Shown here in pieces: positions 24,690-33,707 of a stretch of 64,000 nucleotides of DNA. Below the pieces are notes generated by a model, which was not told the DNA's origin, made no database searches, and worked only from the letters and a program-made list of their open reading frames with translations. The DNA is taken from NCBI RefSeq assembly GCF_030410485.1, contig NZ_JAUHHC010000002.1:434001-498000 (forward strand), given 5' to 3'. The position numbers and the translations under genes are program-made. The stretch is from Roseateles violae (lineage in GTDB: Bacteria > Pseudomonadota > Gammaproteobacteria > Burkholderiales > Burkholderiaceae_C). Each line of letters starts with the position of its first letter. Position 1 is the stretch's first letter.

Positions 24690-26465
24690 ATGGGGTTCAG
24701 TAACGGTTCGGCGCAAGGCTTCGGCGCGCAATTCACACTTTCTCGTTCGCGCATGGCGCTGGCCCTGGTGGCCGCGATGGCCTCTTGGGGCGCGCATGCC
24801 GCCCAACCGGCCGAATATGCCAAGGGCCGGGTCATCGTGCAGACGCACGCCGGCCTGTCGGATGAAGAACTGGACAAGATTGTCAAGGTTCACGGCGGCA
24901 AGGCGCGCCGCATCGGCAAGAGCAATCTGCACATCGTCGATCTGCCCGGCAATGCGTCTGAGACCGCTGTGCAGGCGCAACTGGCGCACAACCCGCATCT
25001 GAAGTTCGCCGAGTTGGACCGCAAGGTGCAGCCCGACTTCGCTGCCAACGACCCCTACCTGGGCAGCGCCTGGCATTTGAACACCCTCAAGGCCGCGTCG
25101 GCTTGGGATGTTTCGCAGGGCGGTAGCGTCACCATCGCGATTCTGGATTCGGGCGTGTTGGCCACCCATGCGGACCTGGCGCCCAACCTGGTGCCGGGCT
25201 GGAACGCCTACGACGGCAGCAACACCACGAGCCCTGTTACCTACCACGGCACCGCCGTGGCAGGCGCGGCAGCGGCGGTGACCAATAACGGCGCGGGTGT
25301 CGCCGGCGTGGCCGGCCAAGCGAGGATCATGCCCATACGCATCACCGACGCCGCCGGTACCGCCTACTACAGCACCATTGCCAGCGGCATCACCTATGCC
25401 GCCGACCACGGGGTGCGGGTGGTCAACTGCAGCTACAGCGGCCTGTTCAAGACGGCGTCGATCCTGAGTGCGGGCGCCTATCTCAAGAGCAAAGGGGGCC
25501 TGCTGGTCGTCAGCGCCGGCAACGGCGGTATCGACGAGAACGCCGCAGCCACCACCTCGATGATCACCGTATCGGCCACCGACGGCAGCGACAACCGCAC
25601 CAGTTGGTCCAGCTTCGGTCAGATGGTGTCGGTGGCGGCGCCCGGCGCAGGCATTTGGACCACAAACAGCGACGGTGCCTACACCAGCGCCAACGGCACC
25701 TCGTTCTCCAGCCCCATTGTTGCCGGCGTGGTGGCACTGATGATGTCGGCCAACCCGAGCCTCGGTGCCGCTCAGATCGAGAGCCTGCTGTTCTCGACGG
25801 CCGTCGACCTGGGGGCTGCCGGCAAGGACATCTACTTCGGCTACGGCCGGGTCGACGCCGATGCCGCAGTGCGTGCCGCCCGCTCGGCCACGGGCGCCGA
25901 TACGCAGGCGCCGGTTGCGTCCGTGGCACTGACCAGCGGCTCGACCGTCAGCGGACTGGTCAGCGTGAATGTCAACGCCACCGACAACGTGGCCGTGAGC
26001 AAAGTGAACTTGCTCGTGAACGGCAGTGTCGTTGGCACCGATACCGGCGCGCCCTATCAATTCAGCTGGGATAGCAGCAAGTCGCCCAACGGCGCGGTGA
26101 CGCTGACCGCCGTTGCCTACGACGCCGCCGGCAATGCCGGCAACTCGGCGCCGGTGTCGCTGACCGTGGCCAACGCGCTGACGGCCGACACCACACCGCC
26201 GGTCGTGACCATCGCCAACCCGATCAACGGCAGCCAGGTCTCGGGTACCGTCAGCGTGAGCGTCCAGGCCACGGACAACGCTGGCAGCGCCGCCCTGAAG
26301 CAAAGCCTCTATCTGGACGGCGCCCTGGTGGCCAGCGGCAGCGGTGGCAGCCTTTCGTACAACTGGAACTCTCGCAAGGCGTCTGCCGGCATTCACACGC
26401 TGACCGCCATCGGCCAGGACGCTGCCGGTAACAAGACGACCACGTCGGTGCAGGTCAGCCGCTGA
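24690..26465 (+). CDS. Secreted subtilisin-like (S8) serine protease with two C-terminal Ig-like domains
   Basis: A 591-residue preproprotease. A signal peptide runs to about residue 38 (hydrophobic MALALVAAMASWGAHA), then an inhibitor-type propeptide with GRVIVQTHAGLSDEEL. The catalytic domain (about 125-395) has Asp153 (AILDSGVLATHAD), His186 (VTYHGTAVAGAAA), oxyanion Asn278 (SAGNGG) and Ser338 (NGTSFSSPIVAG). Two beta-sandwich repeats close the protein (about 405-490 and 500-591), each with TDN..VSKV/ALKQ and YDAAGN or QDAAGN signatures; they may bind surface polymers. The ribosome-binding site is weak (AGTAGG), consistent with riboswitch control from the preceding leader. Confidence 0.9.
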   Translation: MGFSNGSAQGFGAQFTLSRSRMALALVAAMASWGAHAAQPAEYAKGRVIVQTHAGLSDEELDKIVKVHGGKARRIGKSNLHIVDLPGNASETAVQAQLAHNPHLKFAELDRKVQPDFAANDPYLGSAWHLNTLKAASAWDVSQGGSVTIAILDSGVLATHADLAPNLVPGWNAYDGSNTTSPVTYHGTAVAGAAAAVTNNGAGVAGVAGQARIMPIRITDAAGTAYYSTIASGITYAADHGVRVVNCSYSGLFKTASILSAGAYLKSKGGLLVVSAGNGGIDENAAATTSMITVSATDGSDNRTSWSSFGQMVSVAAPGAGIWTTNSDGAYTSANGTSFSSPIVAGVVALMMSANPSLGAAQIESLLFSTAVDLGAAGKDIYFGYGRVDADAAVRAARSATGADTQAPVASVALTSGSTVSGLVSVNVNATDNVAVSKVNLLVNGSVVGTDTGAPYQFSWDSSKSPNGAVTLTAVAYDAAGNAGNSAPVSLTVANALTADTTPPVVTIANPINGSQVSGTVSVSVQATDNAGSAALKQSLYLDGALVASGSGGSLSYNWNSRKASAGIHTLTAIGQDAAGNKTTTSVQVSR

Positions 26466-26510
26466 GCGTCACTTGGCGGCATTGCCGCCAGGCCTAGCAG
26501 GTCCAATGAC

Positions 26511-26538
26511 AAAGGCCCACCGAAGTGGGCCTTCTTTT
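26511..26538 (+). terminator. Rho-independent terminator, probably bidirectional
   Basis: A perfect stem AAAGGCCCAC-CGAA-GTGGGCCTTcTTTT. It is 45 bp beyond the S8 protease stop and 21 bp beyond the stop of the convergent PEP-CTERM gene. The plus side has a good T-run; the minus side has a shorter TTTG. Confidence 0.85.
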
Positions 26539-26559
26539 CTGCCGTCTAAGCCAAGGGTG

Positions 26560-27165
26560 TCAGGCCCTGCGGCGGCCGGTCCAGCCAAGGCCCAGCATGG
26601 CTAGTCCCACCAGTGCCAGCGAGCTTGGCTCGGGCAGGAAGCCAGTCGGGTTGGGGCTACCGTCACCGCATCCCCGCGTGCCCTGGAGGCAGCCGTCGAG
26701 CTTGATGGAGTTGGTGCCATCAAACGCGTTGATGTGAAGTTTTTCAAGCTGCCACGCGCTCGGATCGGTCACCGTGATGGTCCAGGTGGCAATTTCGCCA
26801 ACGGTGAAACGGGTGGCATCGTTGGGCTGTGGGAAGTCGATCTCCCAATCGTAGATGCTGCCGCCACCGCCGCCTCCGTTGAAGCCGTTCAGCGAGTAGG
26901 TGGCTGTCGGCGTCGTAACGGCAGCACTGGTCGTGTTGGTGAACGTGCCCGTGGGGCCGTCCATGAATAACTCGTTGATAAAGCCGCCGGCAGCCACACC
27001 CTGGCCGACAAACGACAGCGAGAAGTTCGTGCCGCCGCTCGTTGTCATCTGTGCGTACAGATTCGAGCCATTGAAAAAATTGACGACGTCAGCCGTCGCG
27101 GAAACTGTCGGCAACGCGATCGCTGCAGCGATTAGCGTTTTTGTCCAAACCTGTCGAGGCGTCAT
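26560..27165 (-). CDS. PEP-CTERM sorting domain protein
   Basis: A 201-residue exported protein. The ATG at 27165 has AGAGGAGA upstream and yields a signal peptide ending near TVSATADVV. The body is Gly/Thr/Asn-rich with a poly-Gly run (NGGGGGGSIYDWEIDFPQ) and one Cys pair (DGCLQGTRGCGDG). The exosortase signal closes it: LPEPSS, a helix LALVGLAMLGLGW, then TGRRRA. It is expected to be processed by an exosortase not encoded here. A sigma-54-type promoter lies about 42 bp upstream of its start. It shows less extreme GC use than its neighbours. Confidence 0.82.
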   Translation of the reverse strand: MTPRQVWTKTLIAAAIALPTVSATADVVNFFNGSNLYAQMTTSGGTNFSLSFVGQGVAAGGFINELFMDGPTGTFTNTTSAAVTTPTATYSLNGFNGGGGGGSIYDWEIDFPQPNDATRFTVGEIATWTITVTDPSAWQLEKLHINAFDGTNSIKLDGCLQGTRGCGDGSPNPTGFLPEPSSLALVGLAMLGLGWTGRRRA

Positions 27166-27206
27166 ACAAATCTCCTCTAGGAAAAAAAGCTGCCGAGGTA
27201 TGTGAC

Positions 27207-27221
27207 GCAATTCACGTGCCA
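27207..27221 (-). promoter_or_regulatory. Sigma-54 (RpoN) promoter of the PEP-CTERM gene
   Basis: The minus strand reads TGGCACGTGAATTGC. This matches the -24/-12 consensus TGGCAC-N5-TTGC exactly in both elements and spacing. The predicted transcription start is near 27195, about 30 bases ahead of the ATG, with a good ribosome-binding site between. RpoN with PrsK/PrsR-type regulators is known to control PEP-CTERM genes in some Betaproteobacteria. Confidence 0.7.
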
Positions 27222-27601
27222 CATTCGCAACTGCTTGATTTTTATGACTTCTTTGCAAGCGATTCGTACGTGGTCGCGGGCAATGTAAAGGTTTCCGACG
27301 CGCCTTAAGGTGCAGAGCCACCAACAGCGTGCCGCTGCGCGTGGTAAAGCGATCTTGACCGTATTGGCCGGCGGTACCCCTTAGACAGCGGCGGACTAAC
27401 GCGACAGCACCTCCGGCTTCCTTGGGGCATCCAAGATGATCGCTGCCTTGTCGGGCTGGGACTGGCATCTGCCGCAGGCCTCGCTCGCCGTCGCCATCAA
27501 GATCACTCTTGCCGGTGCCCGGCTGCTCATCAGGCAGGCGGTTTTGCCTGCGATAGCTTTTGGAAGCCGAAAGCTTCGGTTCAGCTGTCTATCATGCGCA
27601 T
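27222..27601. other. Intergenic stretch without a recognised gene
   Basis: The stretch lies between the divergent PEP-CTERM and SDR genes. Upstream activator sites for the sigma-54 promoter may lie here but none was identified. A hairpin GCAGGC/GCCTGC at about 27535-27552 has T residues in its loop, not after it, so it does not look like a terminator. A possible -10 hexamer TATCAT (27590-27595) sits just before the SDR start. Confidence 0.35.
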
Positions 27602-28351
27602 ATGAGTGAATTCCAGAAGTTTGCCCTGGTCACCGGCGCCGGCAGCGGCATCGGTCGTGCGGCCGCGCAGGCGCTGATGGGGGCGGGCTACCGGGTCGCC
27701 CTGGTCGGCCGGCGCGAGCAGGCGCTGCGCGAGACGGCGGCCGCGGATCCGGCGCGGGCGCTGGTGCTGCCGGCCGACGTCAGCAAGCCGGCGGCGGTGA
27801 CGGCGCTGTTCGAACGGGTGCACGCCGAGTTTGGCCGGCTGGATCTGCTGTTCAACAATGCCGGTACCGGCGCGCCGGCGGTGCCGATCGACGAACTGAG
27901 CTACGAGCAATGGCAGGCCGTCGTCGATGTCAATCTGACGGCCAGCTTCCTGTGTGCGCAGGCGGCGTTCAAGCTGATGAAGACGCAGTCGCCGCGCGGT
28001 GGCCGCATCATCAACAACGGCTCGATCTCGGCCCATGCGCCGCGGCCTTTCTCGATCGCCTACACGGCGACCAAGCATGCGATCACCGGGCTGACAAAGA
28101 CGCTGGCCCTGGATGGCCGAGCGCACGACATCGCCTGCGGCCAGCTCGATATCGGCAATGCCTTGACCGAGTTGACGCAGCGGATGACGCGCGGCGTGCC
28201 GCAGGCCAATGGCGAGCTGGCGGTCGAGCCGACGATGGACGTCGCCCATGCCGCCAGCGCGATCCTCTACATGGCCCAGCTGCCGCTGGAGGCCAATGTT
28301 CAGTTCATGACGGTGATGGCCACCAAGATGCCCTTTGTGGGGCGAGGTTGA
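27602..28351 (+). CDS. SDR family oxidoreductase
   Basis: A 249-residue classical short-chain dehydrogenase. The cofactor loop is [16 protein letters not shown]; the basic RR after beta-2 (LVGRREQAL) hints at [15 protein letters not shown] is the NNAG motif, and the catalytic Ser-Tyr-Lys are in [10 protein letters not shown] and [13 protein letters not shown]. The substrate is unknown. Its stop overlaps the start of the next gene by one base (TGATG), so the two are co-translated. Confidence 0.87.
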   Translation: MSEFQKFALVTGAGSGIGRAAAQALMGAGYRVALVGRREQALRETAAADPARALVLPADVSKPAAVTALFERVHAEFGRLDLLFNNAGTGAPAVPIDELSYEQWQAVVDVNLTASFLCAQAAFKLMKTQSPRGGRIINNGSISAHAPRPFSIAYTATKHAITGLTKTLALDGRAHDIACGQLDIGNALTELTQRMTRGVPQANGELAVEPTMDVAHAASAILYMAQLPLEANVQFMTVMATKMPFVGRG

Positions 28352-28647
28352 TGTTCCTGATGATTGCTTCCCTTGTTTCCTTCGTCACGCGCCTGGTGCT
28401 GGCCGCCGCCACCGTCGTGCTCGTGCTGGGCCTGATGGCCGTCGCCCTGTTCACGATGCTGGTGCTGATCGCCTGGAGCCTGATCCGCGGCCGCAGGCCC
28501 AAGATCGATGTCTCGGGTTTCGCGCGTGCGCGTGGCCGCTTCGCCCCGGGGCGACCGGGCGCCAGGCCGGTCGGCGAGGTCGTTGATGTCGAGGCGCGCG
28601 AGGTGCCCGAAGCCACGCCGGCCCCGGCGCCACGCCTGGACCGCTGA
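28351..28647 (+). CDS. Small membrane protein of unknown function
   Basis: A 98-residue protein. Residues 3-45 are almost entirely hydrophobic (FLMIASLVSFVTRLVLAAA, then TVVLVLGLMAVALFTMLVLI), probably two membrane helices or one long hairpin. A basic, proline-rich cytosolic tail follows (RGRRPKIDVSGFARARGRF ... EVPEATPAPAPR). The one-base stop-start overlap with the SDR supports it as a real gene. I recognise no family. Confidence 0.65.
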   Translation: MFLMIASLVSFVTRLVLAAATVVLVLGLMAVALFTMLVLIAWSLIRGRRPKIDVSGFARARGRFAPGRPGARPVGEVVDVEAREVPEATPAPAPRLDR

Positions 28648-28663
28648 CGCCTCTGGCCGGCGC

Positions 28664-29572
28664 TTACCAGCGCTTGGCCGTCAGCTGCTCGAGGATTTCG
28701 CCGTAGATCCGGTAGCGCGAGGCGCTGATCTGCCCCGCCGCGACCGCCTCGCGCACGCCGCAGCCGGGCTCGTGCTGGTGCGTGCAGTTGTAGAAGCGGC
28801 AATGGTCGGCATGGGCGCGCAGGTCCGGCATCAAGAGCGGCAGCTCGGCCGGCTCGATCTGCTTCAGGCCGAATTCCTGGAAGCCCGGCGAGTCGATCAG
28901 CGCCGTCTGGCGGGCCGCGTCGACCCAGTACCATTGCGTCGTCGTCGTCGTGTGCCGGCCCGAGTTCAGCGCCTGCGAGATGTCGCCGACCTGCGCCTGG
29001 GCGTCCGGCACCAGCAGATTGATCAAGGTGCTCTTGCCGGTGCCGCTGGGACCCAGCACGAAGCTGGTCTTGCCTTCCAGCCAGGGCGCGAGCTGCGCCC
29101 TGGAGGCGAGCGGATCGGCTTTCAGCGCCAGCTCCATCACCGGCAGGCCCATTGCGCGGTAGGGCGCCAGGCGTTCGCGCGCGGCGGCCGCGCCGGGCAG
29201 ATCGGTCTTGTTCAAGGCGATCGTCGTCGCAATGCCGGCCTGCTCGGCAGCGATCAGTGCGCGGCTCAGCTGGCTTTCGCTGAACACCGGCTCGACGGCG
29301 ACCAGCACCAAGAGCTGGTCCAGATTGGCGGCGAAGCTCTTGGTCTTCCACTCGTCCTGGCGGAACAGCAGATTGCGGCGCGGCTCGACCGCCTCGATCA
29401 CGCCCTCGTCGGAGCCGGCCGGCGCGAAGCGCACCTGGTCGCCGACCACGCAATCGCTCTTCTTGCCGCGCGGGTGGCAGACCAGGCGTCGCCCATCGCC
29501 GTCCTCGACGATGTAATGGCGGCCATGGCCGCGCACGACCAGGCCCAGGTCCAGCGCATGGAATTTGCTCAT
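28664..29572 (-). CDS. rsgA: Ribosome small-subunit-dependent GTPase RsgA
   Basis: A 302-residue GTPase for late 30S maturation. An OB-fold N-terminus (about 8-68) is followed by a circularly permuted GTPase: NKTD (G4) comes before GPSGTGKSTLINLL (G1) and DSPGFQEFG (G3). A zinc-knuckle C-terminus has the Cys/His set HCRFYNCTHQHEPGC. It overlaps the pterin dehydratase gene by 4 bp (ATGA) as last gene of an operon with an M48 peptidase. Confidence 0.95.
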   Translation of the reverse strand: MSKFHALDLGLVVRGHGRHYIVEDGDGRRLVCHPRGKKSDCVVGDQVRFAPAGSDEGVIEAVEPRRNLLFRQDEWKTKSFAANLDQLLVLVAVEPVFSESQLSRALIAAEQAGIATTIALNKTDLPGAAAARERLAPYRAMGLPVMELALKADPLASRAQLAPWLEGKTSFVLGPSGTGKSTLINLLVPDAQAQVGDISQALNSGRHTTTTTQWYWVDAARQTALIDSPGFQEFGLKQIEPAELPLLMPDLRAHADHCRFYNCTHQHEPGCGVREAVAAGQISASRYRIYGEILEQLTAKRW

Positions 29573-29895
29573 TCGCCCGTGGCCTCGGGCAGGGCCGAGA
29601 CCTGGGCGGCGCAGATGAAGTCGTTGGCGGTCAGGCCGCCGGCCGAATGGGTGGTGTAGCTGACGGTGCAGGCGTCATAGCCGACCAGCATTTCCGGATG
29701 GTGGTCCTGCGCATGGGCGATCTCGGCCACCGCATCGACAAAGGCCATCACCTGGTAGAAGTTGTCGAAGCCAAAGCGCCGGCCGATCACCTTTCCGTCG
29801 GCATCGGCCAGCCAGCCGGGCACCTGAGGCAGCCAGTCATCGAGCGAGGGCAGCGGCTCGCGCTGCGGCGTGCATTGGGCGGTCAGGAGGTTCAT
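29569..29895 (-). CDS. phhB: 4a-hydroxytetrahydrobiopterin dehydratase (pterin-4a-carbinolamine dehydratase)
   Basis: A 108-residue protein of the PCD/DCoH family, which dehydrates 4a-hydroxytetrahydropterin. The active-site pattern AHAQDHHPEMLVGYDAC and VSYTTHSAGGLTANDF are clear. No phenylalanine hydroxylase gene is adjacent, so its role may lie with other pterin chemistry. The start follows the M48 stop directly (TAA then ATG), and its end overlaps rsgA. Confidence 0.88.
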   Translation of the reverse strand: MNLLTAQCTPQREPLPSLDDWLPQVPGWLADADGKVIGRRFGFDNFYQVMAFVDAVAEIAHAQDHHPEMLVGYDACTVSYTTHSAGGLTANDFICAAQVSALPEATGE

Positions 29896-31182
29896 TTATC
29901 TTGCATGAATGGCCGCCAGCCGTTCGCTGGCCGGCGGATGCGAGTAGTAGAAGCGGGCGTAGACCGGATCCGGCGTCAGCGTGCCGGCATTGTCCTCATG
30001 CAGCTTCAGTAGTGCGGCGGCCAGATCGGCACCGCTGGCCTGGGCGCAGGCATAGGCATCGGCCTGGAACTCGTCCTTGCGCGACAGCCGGCTGGCCAGT
30101 GGCGTGAAGAAGAAACCGAACACCGGCACGACCAGCAGGAAGAGCAGCAGCGCCAGCGCGTCGTTCGGCGCCGCCATATTCGGCTGCACGCCAAAGGCGA
30201 GGTAGAAGCCGGTCTGCCGCGACAGCCAGCCCAGCAGGGCGAAGCCGGCCAGGCTGATGGCGAACATGGTCAGCATGCGCTTGAGCACATGCTTGTGCTT
30301 GAAATGACCGAGCTCGTGCGCGAGCACCGCCTCGACCTCGGCGCCATTGAGCCGCGCCAGCAAGGTGTCGAAGAAGACCACCCGCTTGGCCGGGCCGAAG
30401 CCGGTGAAATAGGCATTGCCATGGGCGGAGCGGCGGCTGCCGTCCATCACGAACAGGCCCTTAGCGGCGAAGCCGCAGCGCTGCATCAGGCCTTCGACGC
30501 GCGCCTTCAGCGCCTCGTCCGGCAGCGGCTCGAACTTGTTGAACAGCGGCGCGATGACGGTCGGATAGAGCACCAGGATCAGCAGGTTGAAGCCCATCCA
30601 GGCACCCCAGGCCCACAGCCACCAGGTGCTGCCGGCCGCGCCCATCAGCCACAAGATCAGGGCGGCGATCGGCAGGCCGATCACGGCACCGACCAGCAGG
30701 CCCTTCAGCGCATCGACGGCATAGAGCTTCCAGCTCATCTTGTTGAAGCCGAACTGCTGCTCGATGCGGAAGGTGTTGTACAGCTCCCAGGGCAGGTCCA
30801 GCAGCGAGCCGATCAGCGTGAACGCGGTCAGCAGGGCCAGTTGGTAGGCCATGCCACCGAAGCGTGGCGCGACGGCGTCGTGCACCCAGCCGTTCAGCGC
30901 GTCGAGCCCGCCCAGCAGGGTCCAGCCCAGCAGCACGGCGGTGCTGAAGGCCAGGCTCAAGAGGCCGAAGCGGCTGCGCGCGACCGTGTAGTCGGCCGCC
31001 TTCTGGTGCGCGGCCAGCGGCACGGTGGCGGCAAAGGCGGCCGGCACCGCCGCGCGGTGGCGGACCACATGGCGGACCTGGCGCGTGCTGAGCCAGAACT
31101 TGGCGGCCAGCGACAGCAGCAGGGCGATCGCGAAGGCCAGGCTCAGCGCCGTTGGGGAAAGGGAGGGAGGGGTGGTGGGCAT
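29896..31182 (-). CDS. M48 family membrane zinc metallopeptidase (Ste24-like)
   Basis: A 428-residue integral membrane protease with about six or seven hydrophobic helices. The zinc site is VLAHELGHFKHKH, and the downstream Glu ligand is in KDEFQADAYA. Architecture and length match the M48A/CAAX prenyl protease 1-like group, used in bacteria for membrane-protein turnover. The start MPTTPPSLSP was chosen because a longer frame would invade the divergent orn start region. It heads the operon with the pterin dehydratase and rsgA. Confidence 0.88.
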   Translation of the reverse strand: MPTTPPSLSPTALSLAFAIALLLSLAAKFWLSTRQVRHVVRHRAAVPAAFAATVPLAAHQKAADYTVARSRFGLLSLAFSTAVLLGWTLLGGLDALNGWVHDAVAPRFGGMAYQLALLTAFTLIGSLLDLPWELYNTFRIEQQFGFNKMSWKLYAVDALKGLLVGAVIGLPIAALILWLMGAAGSTWWLWAWGAWMGFNLLILVLYPTVIAPLFNKFEPLPDEALKARVEGLMQRCGFAAKGLFVMDGSRRSAHGNAYFTGFGPAKRVVFFDTLLARLNGAEVEAVLAHELGHFKHKHVLKRMLTMFAISLAGFALLGWLSRQTGFYLAFGVQPNMAAPNDALALLLFLLVVPVFGFFFTPLASRLSRKDEFQADAYACAQASGADLAAALLKLHEDNAGTLTPDPVYARFYYSHPPASERLAAIHAR

Positions 31183-31198
31183 GGGCGAAGTGTAGGGC

Positions 31199-31207
31199 TG
31201 CGACAAT
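31199..31207 (+). promoter_or_regulatory. Candidate extended -10 promoter of orn
   Basis: TGCGACAAT combines a TGN extension with a GACAAT hexamer. It lies 33 bp before the orn start, in the 58-bp spacer shared with the divergent M48 gene. No clear -35 is seen. Confidence 0.35.
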
Positions 31208-31240
31208 AGTGTCGATCTGAAAACCGAAGGAAGCCCTGCC

Positions 31241-31804
31241 ATGACTACAGCCTCCGCGCTGGCCCTGAACGACCAGAACCTGATCTGGATCGACCTCGAG
31301 ATGACGGGCCTCTACCCCGATAGCGACCGCATCATCGAGATCGCCGTCGTCGTCACCGATCCGCTGCTGACGATCCGCGTCGAGGGCCCGGTGTTCGCGA
31401 TCCACCAGAGCGACGAGACCCTGGACAAGATGGACGCCTGGAACAAGGGCACGCATGGCAAGAGCGGCCTGATCGACCGCGTCAAGGCCTCGACGATCAA
31501 CGAGGACGAGGCGGTCGCGCAGACCATCGCCTTCCTGAAGCAATACGTGCCGGCCGGCAAGTCGCCGATGTGCGGCAACAGCATCTGCCAGGACCGCCGC
31601 TTCCTCGCCAACCACATGCCCAAGCTGGAAGACTTCTTCCACTACCGCAATCTGGACGTGTCGACCCTGAAGGAGCTGGCGCGGCGCTGGAAGCCGTCTG
31701 CGCTGGAGGGCTTCAAGAAGGCGCAAGCGCACACGGCGCTGGCCGACATCAACGAGTCCATCGACGAGCTGATCCACTACCGCGAGCAGTTCCTCGCGCT
31801 CTGA
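31241..31804 (+). CDS. orn: Oligoribonuclease
   Basis: A 187-residue DEDDh 3'-5' exonuclease that degrades 2-5-mer RNAs and also linear pGpG, the breakdown product of cyclic-di-GMP. Exo I is WIDLEMTGL, Exo II is [11 protein letters not shown], and Exo III is [23 protein letters not shown] precedes the start. It is divergent from the M48-rsgA operon, and the pabB fusion follows after 7 bp. Confidence 0.95.
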   Translation: MTTASALALNDQNLIWIDLEMTGLYPDSDRIIEIAVVVTDPLLTIRVEGPVFAIHQSDETLDKMDAWNKGTHGKSGLIDRVKASTINEDEAVAQTIAFLKQYVPAGKSPMCGNSICQDRRFLANHMPKLEDFFHYRNLDVSTLKELARRWKPSALEGFKKAQAHTALADINESIDELIHYREQFLAL

Positions 31805-31811
31805 GCCGGCG

Positions 31812-33605
31812 ATGTTGTGGGCGGCCTTCGACTTCCCGCGCCACCCGCTGGCGCGGGAGGACGGCGAGCGCATCCGCGGCGCTTTTTTCGACCCGCCGGC
31901 GCGCTGGCTGCGCGCGCAGGGCACGGACGAACTGGCCGAGGTCATCGACGCCGCGCACCGGGCCAGCCGCGCCGGTGCCTGGGTGCTGGGCGGGCTGCGC
32001 TACGAGGCGGCCGCCGGCTTCGATCCGGCGTTGGCCGTCCAGTCGGGTGGCCGTCCGCTGGCCGAGTTCGCCGTCTATGAGCAAGCGCCGTCGCCCTGGC
32101 CCGAGCCCGCGCCGGCCGGCCGGCTGAGCGGCGACTGGCACGATGCGCAGGACGAGGCCGGCGAGCTGGCGCAGATCGAGCGCATTCGCGAATGGATACG
32201 CGCCGGCGACTGCTACCAGGTCAATCTGACCACGCGGCTCGATGCCGCGCCGGAAGCGGCGCCGCTGGATGCGCTGTTCCTCGCCCTGCACCAGAACCAG
32301 CCGGGCGGCTTCTCGCTGTTCCTGCGTGATACCAGCGGGCAGGGGGGCGTGGCCAGCGTTTCGCCCGAGCTCTTCTTCGACTGGCGACCCTTGCCCGATA
32401 CCGAGCACACCTGGCTGCTGGCGGCCCAGCCGATGAAGGGCACGGCGGCGCGCGGTCGCGACAAGGTCGAGGACGAGGCGGCGCAGGCCCATCTGCGCAC
32501 CAGCGAGAAGGAGCGCGCCGAGAACCTGATGATCGTCGACCTGCTGCGCAATGACATGAGCCGGGTCGCCACCCTGGGTTCGGTGCGGGTGCCGCGCCTG
32601 TTCGAACTGCATGCGCTGCCCACCGTCTGGCAGATGACCTCGACGGTGACCGCCGTCAGCCGGCCGCGGCTGCGGCTCAGCGAGCTCTTCGCCGCGCTGT
32701 TCCCCTGCGGTTCGGTCACCGGCGCGCCCAAGATCCGCGCGATGCAGATCATCAGCCAGCTCGAACCGGGCCTGCGCGGCTGGTACTGCGGCGCGCTGGG
32801 CCTGCTGCAGCCGGGCGGGGTGGCGACCTTCAATGTGCCGATCCGCACCGTCCAGCAGGCGGGCGCCGATGCCGCGCTGCGCTGCGGCATCGGCAGCGCG
32901 ATCACGCTGGACTCGGATGCCGCCGCCGAGGTCGCCGAATGGCGGGCCAAGACGCGCTTTCTCGTGCGGGCGCAGGCGCCGATCGCCGCGCTGGAGACGA
33001 TGCGGCTGGAGGACGGCCGCTATGCGCGGCTGAGCGGCCATCTGGCGCGGCTGCAGCGCACGGCCCAGCATTTCGGCCTGCGCCTGAGCCTGGCGGCCGT
33101 GCGCGAGGGCCTGGATCGGCTGGCGCGCGAGCACGGCCAGGGCCGCTGGCGGGTACGGCTGAGCGTCGCCGCGCGCGGCGAGATCGCGCTGCAGTGCCAG
33201 CCGCTGCCCGACACGCCGGCCCGGGTCGGCTTGGCGCTGGCGGCCGAGGCGATCGATGCGCAGGGGCCGGCGGCCGAATTCCTGCAGCACAAGACGACAC
33301 GGCGCGAGCTCTACGAGGCCTTCGCCGCCGCCAAGCCGGCCGCGGCCTTCGACGTGCTGCTGTGGAACCGCGAGGGCGAACTGACCGAATGCACGTTCGG
33401 CAATATCGCCGTCCGGCTGGACGGGCAATGGCTGACTCCGCGGCGCGAGGCCGGACTGCTGCCCGGCGTCTACCGCGAGGAACTGCTGCAGCAGGGCGTC
33501 CTGCAGGAGGCGCGCTTGAGCAAGGACGACCTGGCGCGCGCCGAGGGCCTGGCCTTTCTGAACAGCCTGCGCGGCTGGGTGGCCGCCGAGCTCGGCAGGT
33601 TCTAG
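31812..33605 (+). CDS. pabB: Aminodeoxychorismate synthase component I fused to aminodeoxychorismate lyase (PabB-PabC)
   Basis: A 597-residue bifunctional enzyme of p-aminobenzoate/folate synthesis. Residues 1-385 are chorismate-binding PabB (QPMKGTAARG, ENLMIVDLLRNDMSR, CGSVTGAPKIRAMQII, CGIGSAITLDSD). Residues about 395-597 are a class IV aminotransferase-like lyase (AALETMRLEDGRYARL; PLP-Lys probably in FLQHKTTRRELYE; NREGELTECTFGNIAV). The glutaminase PabA is not nearby and must come from elsewhere. It is 7 bp after orn, so probably shares its transcript. Confidence 0.92.
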   Translation: MLWAAFDFPRHPLAREDGERIRGAFFDPPARWLRAQGTDELAEVIDAAHRASRAGAWVLGGLRYEAAAGFDPALAVQSGGRPLAEFAVYEQAPSPWPEPAPAGRLSGDWHDAQDEAGELAQIERIREWIRAGDCYQVNLTTRLDAAPEAAPLDALFLALHQNQPGGFSLFLRDTSGQGGVASVSPELFFDWRPLPDTEHTWLLAAQPMKGTAARGRDKVEDEAAQAHLRTSEKERAENLMIVDLLRNDMSRVATLGSVRVPRLFELHALPTVWQMTSTVTAVSRPRLRLSELFAALFPCGSVTGAPKIRAMQIISQLEPGLRGWYCGALGLLQPGGVATFNVPIRTVQQAGADAALRCGIGSAITLDSDAAAEVAEWRAKTRFLVRAQAPIAALETMRLEDGRYARLSGHLARLQRTAQHFGLRLSLAAVREGLDRLAREHGQGRWRVRLSVAARGEIALQCQPLPDTPARVGLALAAEAIDAQGPAAEFLQHKTTRRELYEAFAAAKPAAAFDVLLWNREGELTECTFGNIAVRLDGQWLTPRREAGLLPGVYREELLQQGVLQEARLSKDDLARAEGLAFLNSLRGWVAAELGRF

Positions 33606-33707
33606 CTCGCGACGGGATCGCACGGCAAGGCCGCGGTGAACTGCCGACCGGGGCCGCGGTATCGCGCAAAGTTCACGGCCGGCCGATGGCTGCCGCCGAA
33701 GCCGGGC

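Noticed and set aside
27533-27553. Hairpin GCAGGC/GCCTGC as a terminator
   Set aside because: The T residues are in the loop and no T-run follows; there is also no upstream plus-strand gene to terminate.
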